In this document: piece after piece, positions 57,631-64,000 of the stretch | Numbering within the stretch: position 1 is the stretch's first letter | How the letters are laid out: every line of letters begins with the position of its first letter | Assembly (NCBI RefSeq): GCF_003385895.1 | Contig: NZ_QRDQ01000008.1 | Location: 1,203,603 to 1,267,602 of the forward strand | DNA from: Flavobacterium cutihirudinis | GTDB taxonomy: Bacteria > Bacteroidota > Bacteroidia > Flavobacteriales > Flavobacteriaceae | Direction of reading: 5' to 3' | Length of the DNA stretch: 64,000 bases | Notes under the pieces: generated by a model | Seen by the model: the letters and a program-made list of their open reading frames with translations, nothing else | Told to the model about the DNA's origin: nothing | The model's database searches: none | Made by a program: the position numbers and the translations under genes

Positions 57631-58553
57631 GTATTAATGCAAAAGAGACATATTCAAAGTTTATAAAAGAAGAAGCAAAACGACTTGGTTTTCTTTCTTG
57701 TGGTATTTCTAAAGCTGGTTTTCTTGAAGACGAGGCACCTCGACTTGAGAAATGGTTAAATAATAATCATAATGGGCAAATGGCCTATATGGAGAATCAT
57801 TTTGACAAGCGCTTAAATCCAACTTTATTGGTTGATGATGCTAAAAGCGTAGTTTCGCTCCTTCTTAATTATTTTCCTTCGGAATTTCAGAATGATAACA
57901 GTTTTAAAATATCAAAATATGCATATGGTCAAGACTATCATTTTGTTATTAAAGAAAAACTAAAAGAGCTTCTTCATTCAATTGAAGAAAATATTGGGGC
58001 AGTATCAGGTCGGGCTTTTGTTGATTCGGCGCCAATTTTAGATAAAGCTTGGGCAGCAAAAAGCGGTTTAGGCTGGATTGGGAAGAACAGTAATCTAATC
58101 ACTCAAAAAGTTGGTTCTTTTTATTTTATTGCTGAGCTCATATTAGATTTGGAATTGGAATATGACCATGCTGTTACAGATCATTGCGGTTCTTGCACTG
58201 CTTGTATAGATGCTTGTCCTACGCAAGCAATTCTTGCACCTTATATTGTGGATGGAAGCAAGTGTATTTCGTATTACACTATTGAATTAAAGGAAAATAT
58301 TCCCCATGAAATGAAAGGGAAATTTGATGAATGGATGTTTGGCTGTGATACTTGTCAAGATGTCTGTCCATGGAATCGATTTTCAAAACCTCATGCTGAA
58401 CCACTTTTTAATCCAAATCCTGATTTACTATCTTTTTCCAAGCAGGATTGGATGGATATTACGGAGGAAACTTTCCGTAAAGTTTTTAAAAATTCTCCTA
58501 TCAAAAGAACAAAATTTGAAGGACTAAAGAGGAATATCAACTTTTTAGAATAA
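57627..58553 (+). CDS. queG: epoxyqueuosine reductase
   Basis: Cobalamin- and iron-sulfur-dependent enzyme that reduces epoxyqueuosine to queuosine in tRNA. The 308 residues include [11 protein letters not shown] near the start, [10 protein letters not shown] (near 150), and two [4Fe-4S] motifs, [12 protein letters not shown] and [11 protein letters not shown]. The HEAT-like C-terminal domain of longer members is missing, as in short QueG forms. It overlaps the end of the P450 gene by four bases. The yhhQ-like precursor transporter lies at 11205 in this window. Confidence 0.94.
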   Translation: MSINAKETYSKFIKEEAKRLGFLSCGISKAGFLEDEAPRLEKWLNNNHNGQMAYMENHFDKRLNPTLLVDDAKSVVSLLLNYFPSEFQNDNSFKISKYAYGQDYHFVIKEKLKELLHSIEENIGAVSGRAFVDSAPILDKAWAAKSGLGWIGKNSNLITQKVGSFYFIAELILDLELEYDHAVTDHCGSCTACIDACPTQAILAPYIVDGSKCISYYTIELKENIPHEMKGKFDEWMFGCDTCQDVCPWNRFSKPHAEPLFNPNPDLLSFSKQDWMDITEETFRKVFKNSPIKRTKFEGLKRNINFLE

Positions 58554-59553
58554 TACTCACACGACTCAAAACTTGAAGTAATAAGTTTGTTTTTTGTTTT
58601 TCAGATTTTTTCTCGAACTAAACACATTTTTGTAAGATGCTAGACTCTAGTTTTATACGTGTGTCTTTTGATGTATGTAAGAAATAAAGGATACTATGAG
58701 TAGTTTGTCGATATTAATTATCGACCAATGACACTTTGACCCATAATTTGTTTCATAGTGTGTTGTATAATCTGATTTTTTGCCTTGGCTTAAAAGCAAA
58801 CTTATTATAAGTTTTATCTTTCTTAAACTGATGAGGATCTATTTCGATTTTCTGCGAATAAAATGTGATTTAAAGTTTTATAAAAACTTGGTCTTTTGTA
58901 GAGTGATTTAATTTTTATTTTAAATTATTGATATACAGTCTTTTTTTGTTTTTATTAAGTTGTCAGCTAATGATATAGTTCTAAAACGTATGCTTTTTTT
59001 TCTCATTTTTAAGTTAAAATTTGCTTTAGTGAAAAATAATTTGAGGAAAGAAAAATCAATGTTATTTGAAGGTAAAAAAAAGCAAACAAATGTTAAAAAC
59101 TTAGATGCTATTTGCTGTTGATTGTTTTTGTAAGATTTTTTTATTCTTTTTCTCGTAAATCTTAGCTAATTATGAGTAGTTTTTAATAAATTAAGAAAAT
59201 TCTTCTGTTTTATTACGAAATAAGTAGTTTTGTTGGTCAACTGATCTAAATTTAGTCGAAAAAATGTGCTGTTCAACGTTTTTATAGGTAGTTTGTCGAC
59301 TAATGTAGCTAATTATGAGGTGTTTATATACTTTCGCGCTTCCAAAACTACTATTAACCTAAAACACATTTGTGTCTTGAACCTATCATGACTATGGTCC
59401 AAACGCTCCTTAATTCTTATGAGAATCCAGTCCGGATTTTTATTGGATTTACTAAAACCATTCCTTTCGATTTTTCGTATTTCGATTATAAGCTGTCGCT
59501 CGTATTGAGATTGTCGGCTATTGCTATTTCAGTTCCACAAACCACCATTGTCT
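58554..59553 (+). promoter_or_regulatory. 1-kb intergenic region with recurring short motifs
   Basis: This 1000-base gap holds no gene I can support. It contains repeated words: TATGAGTAGTTTGTCGA at 58695-58711, TATGAGTAGTTT at 59171-59182, AGGTAGTTTGTCGA at 59286-59299, and an exact 14-base direct repeat, TAGCTAATTATGAG, at 59163-59176 and 59306-59319. A perfect dyad, GTCGATA/TATCGAC, lies at 58707-58725. A 63-codon frame at 59370-59561 overlaps the start of the next gene and looks spurious. I see no clean -7/-33 promoter. It is probably the long control region of the giant surface protein. Confidence 0.5.
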
Positions 59554-62500
59554 ATGCGTAACTCTACTTTTAGAAAGCTTAATTCATTTAGGCTAATTTT
59601 CCTTATTTTATTTACAATAACATCAATATCTTCAGTAGCACAAGTATGTGGAACGCCTGGAGTTGATGGTCCGGCAAATGTGTCGAATTCGATAAATACT
59701 TATTATCCTGCTGGAGCTAATATTACGTTGAATGCAGGGACGACATCGGTTGTATTATCAGGAGTACCGGCTACAGATCAATATGGAAACAATTTTGGTA
59801 CAATTCCAATCTCGGCAGGAGATTTGATTTTGATTATTCAAATGCAGGATGCTACGATCAATTATACCAATACAACAAATTACGGTTCAGGAACTCCCAA
59901 TAGCGGTCCGGATAGTTTAGGAGGAACAGGTTTTACAGCTCTTGGCAATACCGGTATTTTTGAATATGTAATTGCGACAAACAATGTTCCACTAACAGGT
60001 GGAAATTTGACATTTAAGGGTACTGGAACAAATAATGGTGTGCGAAATAATTTTTACAATGCTGATGCATCTAATAGTAGAGGAAAAAGAACGTTTCAAA
60101 TTATCAGAGTACCTCAATATTCTAATTTAACGCTTACATCCAATATCACTACGCCACCTTTTAATGGTGTAGCCGGAGGTGTTATCGCTTTTAACGTTTC
60201 GGGGACATTCAATTTTGCAGGATATACTATCGATGGAAGTGCAAGAGGATTTAGAGGAGGATATAGCCCAAGAGCAGGTTCGGGAAATAATGATTCGACG
60301 ACTTATGTGGATGTATCTACAAAAACTAATGTGTCGGGAAAAGGAGAAGGAATAGCCGGAACACCAAAATATATGTGGGATGGTTTTAATCAAGTAGTTA
60401 ATCCAGTTGAAGGATTACCGGGAGGATCATCTGGAAGAGGTGCACCTGCTAACGCCGGAGGTGGAGGTAATGACCACAACACCGGTGGAGGTGGAGGTGG
60501 TAACGGAGGATTCGGTGGTTTAGGTGGTGCTGGATGGCAAGGCATCGGTGGAGATATGTTTTCCAATAATCTTACTGGAGGAGGAAGACCAGGTTTTCGA
60601 TCGTATCTTAGTAGTACTCCATTTCCCCGACTTATCATGGGAGGCGGTGGAGGTGCCGGTGATGCCAATGATGCTTCAAGTGGTGTAAAAGGAGGTGTAG
60701 GAGGAGCTATAATTCTCGTTAATGCGGGTAATGTTCTAGGAAACGGTACAATCTATGCAAATGGTGGAAAAGGAGCTCCGGGAACTTATTCAGGTTCACC
60801 AGATGGAGCTGGTGGTGGTGGAGCCGGAGGAACTGTTTTATTAAATGTTTCTAATAATAGTGTAGCAAACATTCGAATAGAGGCCAATGGAGGAGCAGGA
60901 GGAAATACGGAGAATGATAATAATAATGAACACGGACCAGGTGGTGGTGGTGGTGGTGGAATTATTAGCCATAACCTTTCTGCATCGGTAACTATAACTT
61001 CTAGTGTGCTTGGTGGTTTGGCTGGTAAATCGAACGCAGGTAACGGAAACACTCATGGAGCTCAAGATGGGAAAGTTGGTTATGTGTCAAGTTTTACAGT
61101 AAATGACATACCGCCAAATTTACAAGTTAATGCAAATTGCTTTCCTATTTTAGAAACTAAAGTAAAGACGCTAACAACTACTTCGGTTTGTAATTCTATA
61201 AATGAAAAGGTCACTTATGAAATTCAAATAAATAATACTGGCGCAGGAAATGCTGCCGGAGTTGTTTTGGATTTTAAATTTCCAACAGGGATTGAATTTG
61301 ATTCGGCTAGTGCAACATATTCGGCTGATGCTTCAGGACCATCAGGAGCCTTAGCTAATTCTGCTTCAGCTACAGCTAATAATCCAGTATTTGGAGGTTT
61401 TAACATTGCACAAAATGGAGTTGTTACAATAACCTTAGTAGGGAAAGTAGCAGCGTCTATGGCAGCTGGTATCCATAATTCAGATGCGCAGGCTTTGTAT
61501 CTTGACCCGACACGTACAACGACAAATTCGACAAGAACAATTACTGCATTTACAAATGGTTATGGCAGTGCCAATAAAACCTATGAAGGTGCTAGTCAGG
61601 CAAATGTTCCGGGAGCGAATTTTAATGGAACTAACTCAGCAGCAGAAGATATAACTATCTTAGCTCTCCCAGCAGCTCCAACGGTTACCGTTACACAAGC
61701 ATCGTGTACTACTCCAACAGGAACAATAACTGTAAATACACCTGCAAATGGTTCAGGAATTAGTTATACCATAACCGGAACAAATCCAGTAATGGCACCT
61801 ACAAGTAATTCGAATGGTATTTTTTCTGGCTTAGTGCCAGGAACCTACAGTGTAACTACAAGAAATGCACAGGGATGTACTTCTTCTCCTAATACTGGTA
61901 TTGTTATTAATTCAGTTGCTGGTGCGCCAACAACGACAGGAGTAACGATTTGTGAAGGAGGAACAGGTTCATTAACTGCTACTTCTTCGTGTTTAGTTCC
62001 GACTAGTACTGGAGCACAAATTGCTGGGGAAGGAAATAGTGTTGATGGCACAAGTACACTTACCTTAGGTTGGACAAGACCAGGAAGGATTACTGAAAAT
62101 GATAGTCGAAATGCAAGTGCAAGTGTTACTAATGGAACGATAACAGTTTTAACTAAATATCTTCAAGGAACAGATTTTGGTTTTGCTATTCCTGCAAATG
62201 CTACAATCAAAGGAATAGAAGTAGGAATTAATCGCTCTAGTAATATTAATACTACTACTGTTAATGTTAAAGATAATATTGTTAGTTTAATTAAAGCAGG
62301 AGCAGTTATAAGTACAAATAAAAATACTGCAAGTAATTGGTCGACTACTCCAACAATTGTAAATTATGGTGGAGCATCAGATATGTGGGGTACTTCTTGG
62401 ACTCCAGCAGATATTAATGCTTCAAATTTTGGAATCGCTTTATCTGCCAGTATTACCAGAACTTCAGGTAATGATATTACAGCATCCGTTGATTATATGC

Positions 62501-64000
62501 AGATAACTGTAAATTATGAATTAGGAGGAATAGAATGGTATACAATCTCTACAGGAGGATCACCAATTTATACAGGTTCTTCTTTTAATCCTGTTGGAGT
62601 CACAAATTCAGGTTTGACAAATACTAGCACGGCGACAACGAAGGTTTATTATGCAGCTTGTACTGGTGCTTCAAATTGTAGAGCGGCAGCAAATTTCGTT
62701 ATTAATGCTATACCAACAATTAGCGGAACAACGCCGGCATCAAGATGTGGGACGGGAACAGTAACTTTAGGAGCCGCAGTATCAGCTGGAACAATCAATT
62801 GGTACGCTGCTTCGTCTGGAGGGCCATCATTAGGAACTGGACCTACTTTTACTACACCAAGTTTATCTACATCCACTTCTTATTATGTAGAAGCAACTAA
62901 TAATGGGTGTACTTCAGTAAACAGAACTGAAGTTCGCGCAACTATAAATACTATACCTACAATAATTTCGGCAACAGAAAGTTCAAGATGTGGAGCTGGA
63001 ACATTAACACTAAATGCAGTAGCTTCAGCGGGAGCGACTGTCTACTGGTATGCTGATGCAACAACAACAAATTCATTAGCATCAGGAGAGAGTTTTACTA
63101 TACCAAATTTATCAACGACTACAACTTATTATGTAGGAGCAACTGTTGCCACTACAGGGTGTACAACAGCATCTAGAGTTGCAGTTGCTGCAGTTATAAA
63201 TAACGCTTCTACAATTGTCTTTACTAGTGGTACACAAAATCCTTCAGTTTGTGGAGGAGCAGCAATTCCATCTGCGGTTTATACTTTTGGAGGAAGTGCA
63301 AATAATGCCACAGCATCAAATTTACCAAATGGATTAGTAGCAAATGTTGATGGTAATGCAAAAACTATAACTATTTCGGGAACGCCGACAGCAAGTGGGA
63401 CTTATACAATTACAACTGTAGGACATACAGCGCCTTGTACTGAGGCTACTATTACAGGAAATGTAACGGTGACGACGATTCTGACGCCAACTATAACTTC
63501 AACAGCTGCAAATTGTTCATCAGATGGGAGGAGCACAATCAGTAATTATAGTTCATCTAATACTTATACTTTTAGTCCTCCAACATCAGGAATCACCATA
63601 AGCAGTGCAGGATTGATCAGTGGAATGACAGTTGGTACTTCTTATACGGTAACAGCAGGAAATGGAACTTGTACTTCCGCAGCTTCATCTTCATTCAGAA
63701 ATGCAGCGAAGCTGATTACACCGGATGTGCCGACAATAAGTGTAACAGCTGCAAGTTGTTCGTCAGATGGAACGAGTACTATCAGCAATTATAGTTCATC
63801 TAATACTTATACTTTTGCTCCTCCAACATCAGGAATCACAATAAGCAGTGCAGGATTGATCAGTGGAATGACAGTTGGTACTTCTTATACAGTAACAGCA
63901 GGAAATGGAACTTGTACTTCCGCAGCTTCATCTTCATTCAGAAATGCAGCGAAGCTGATTACACCGGATGTGCCGACAATAAGTGTAACAGCTGCAAGTT
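59554..64000 (+). CDS. giant repetitive surface protein, 5' part
   Basis: Reading frame open from the ATG at 59554 to the window end (1482 codons, no stop). A Sec signal ends near A29 (SSVAQ). Residues about 286-502 are Gly-rich (GGGGGGNGGFGGLGG). A DUF11-like stretch follows (VTYEIQINNTGAGNAAGVV, about 550). Ig-like modules with EWYTIS, NWYAASSGG and YWYADATT (about 990, 1080, 1165) resemble the CHU_C-associated Ig fold. From 63501 it runs into nearly identical 81-residue repeats. By analogy with SprB-type adhesins I expect a type IX sorting domain beyond the window, but it is not visible here. Confidence 0.85.
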   Translation, partial: MRNSTFRKLNSFRLIFLILFTITSISSVAQVCGTPGVDGPANVSNSINTYYPAGANITLNAGTTSVVLSGVPATDQYGNNFGTIPISAGDLILIIQMQDATINYTNTTNYGSGTPNSGPDSLGGTGFTALGNTGIFEYVIATNNVPLTGGNLTFKGTGTNNGVRNNFYNADASNSRGKRTFQIIRVPQYSNLTLTSNITTPPFNGVAGGVIAFNVSGTFNFAGYTIDGSARGFRGGYSPRAGSGNNDSTTYVDVSTKTNVSGKGEGIAGTPKYMWDGFNQVVNPVEGLPGGSSGRGAPANAGGGGNDHNTGGGGGGNGGFGGLGGAGWQGIGGDMFSNNLTGGGRPGFRSYLSSTPFPRLIMGGGGGAGDANDASSGVKGGVGGAIILVNAGNVLGNGTIYANGGKGAPGTYSGSPDGAGGGGAGGTVLLNVSNNSVANIRIEANGGAGGNTENDNNNEHGPGGGGGGGIISHNLSASVTITSSVLGGLAGKSNAGNGNTHGAQDGKVGYVSSFTVNDIPPNLQVNANCFPILETKVKTLTTTSVCNSINEKVTYEIQINNTGAGNAAGVVLDFKFPTGIEFDSASATYSADASGPSGALANSASATANNPVFGGFNIAQNGVVTITLVGKVAASMAAGIHNSDAQALYLDPTRTTTNSTRTITAFTNGYGSANKTYEGASQANVPGANFNGTNSAAEDITILALPAAPTVTVTQASCTTPTGTITVNTPANGSGISYTITGTNPVMAPTSNSNGIFSGLVPGTYSVTTRNAQGCTSSPNTGIVINSVAGAPTTTGVTICEGGTGSLTATSSCLVPTSTGAQIAGEGNSVDGTSTLTLGWTRPGRITENDSRNASASVTNGTITVLTKYLQGTDFGFAIPANATIKGIEVGINRSSNINTTTVNVKDNIVSLIKAGAVISTNKNTASNWSTTPTIVNYGGASDMWGTSWTPADINASNFGIALSASITRTSGNDITASVDYMQITVNYELGGIEWYTISTGGSPIYTGSSFNPVGVTNSGLTNTSTATTKVYYAACTGASNCRAAANFVINAIPTISGTTPASRCGTGTVTLGAAVSAGTINWYAASSGGPSLGTGPTFTTPSLSTSTSYYVEATNNGCTSVNRTEVRATINTIPTIISATESSRCGAGTLTLNAVASAGATVYWYADATTTNSLASGESFTIPNLSTTTTYYVGATVATTGCTTASRVAVAAVINNASTIVFTSGTQNPSVCGGAAIPSAVYTFGGSANNATASNLPNGLVANVDGNAKTITISGTPTASGTYTITTVGHTAPCTEATITGNVTVTTILTPTITSTAANCSSDGRSTISNYSSSNTYTFSPPTSGITISSAGLISGMTVGTSYTVTAGNGTCTSAASSSFRNAAKLITPDVPTISVTAASCSSDGTSTISNYSSSNTYTFAPPTSGITISSAGLISGMTVGTSYTVTAGNGTCTSAASSSFRNAAKLITPDVPTISVTAAS
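63501..64000 (+). repeat. 243-base tandem repeat in the surface protein gene
   Basis: Units begin at 63501, 63744 and 63987 (third unit cut by the window end). The first two complete units differ at about 11 of 243 bases by my count, most of them in the first half, and keep the frame (81 codons). The last 110 or so bases of each unit are almost unchanged. Confidence 0.93.

Noticed and set aside
59370..59561. 63-codon frame before the surface protein
   Set aside because: Overlaps the start of the large gene by eight bases, has no signal or domain, and its bases look like non-coding spacer.
60390..61065. Proline-rich open frames on the minus strand opposite the surface protein
   Set aside because: They mirror the Gly-rich codons (GGA/GGT read backwards give Pro codons), have no family character, and the plus frame is continuous from a signal peptide onward.

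Overview
The window reads as a chromosomal segment of a Flavobacterium-like member of the Bacteroidota. Supporting signs are the low G+C content, promoters of the Bacteroidota type (TTTG, 17-21 bases, TAnnTTTG) in front of several genes, few Shine-Dalgarno sequences, an alternative complex III operon joined to cytochrome oxidase, a DUF2723 membrane protein, and a giant Ig-repeat surface protein of the gliding/type IX secretion kind. Nearly every gene is chromosomal housekeeping. I see no phage, plasmid, insertion sequence or CRISPR array.

Layout. Bases 1-1657 hold the tail of ssb, then aat and a MOSC protein. Bases 1654-9140 (minus strand) form a thiamine operon read from a TPP riboswitch: thiS, thiC, a second ThiE/TenI-like gene, thiD, thiE, thiG, a foreign-looking GxxExxY gene, thiH and a thiF/moeB-type gene. 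Bases 9274-15589 (minus) hold tag, two lipoproteins, a queuosine-precursor transporter and a very long TraB/GumN protein. An M3 peptidase (plus) meets tsf, rpsB, rpsI and rplM (minus) at a shared terminator. Two exported ferritin-like proteins lie divergent from a LacI-type regulator, followed by polA.

Bases 27194-30214 hold the most interesting unit. A two-component system is bracketed by three tiny secreted lysine/alanine-rich proteins. The two outer promoters carry the same 11-base-period direct repeat at exactly the same distance from the -7 element. This looks like a self-contained regulon resembling in outline the Asr acid-shock protein of enterobacteria. After it come a metallophosphoesterase, a thioredoxin-fold protein without the active cysteines, a polysaccharide deacetylase, a DUF2723 glycosyltransferase-like protein, two identical tandem tRNA-Gln genes, a universal stress protein, and rimP-nusA-infB. 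The last operon has a terminator-like hairpin between its promoter and rimP.

Bases 42276-55182 contain a broken DUF4920 gene, a SPOR-domain protein and the respiratory operon actABCDEF-coxB-ctaD, which oxidises menaquinol and passes electrons through haem c to oxygen. ruvB, a cytochrome P450 and queG follow. A 1-kb gap then precedes a giant surface protein that runs off the right end inside nearly identical 81-residue repeats.

Dispersed palindromes are scattered through the intergenic spaces. One has been inserted in frame into a thiamine gene. Several 5' leaders (TPP, rplM, rpsB, rimP) carry candidate RNA regulatory structures.
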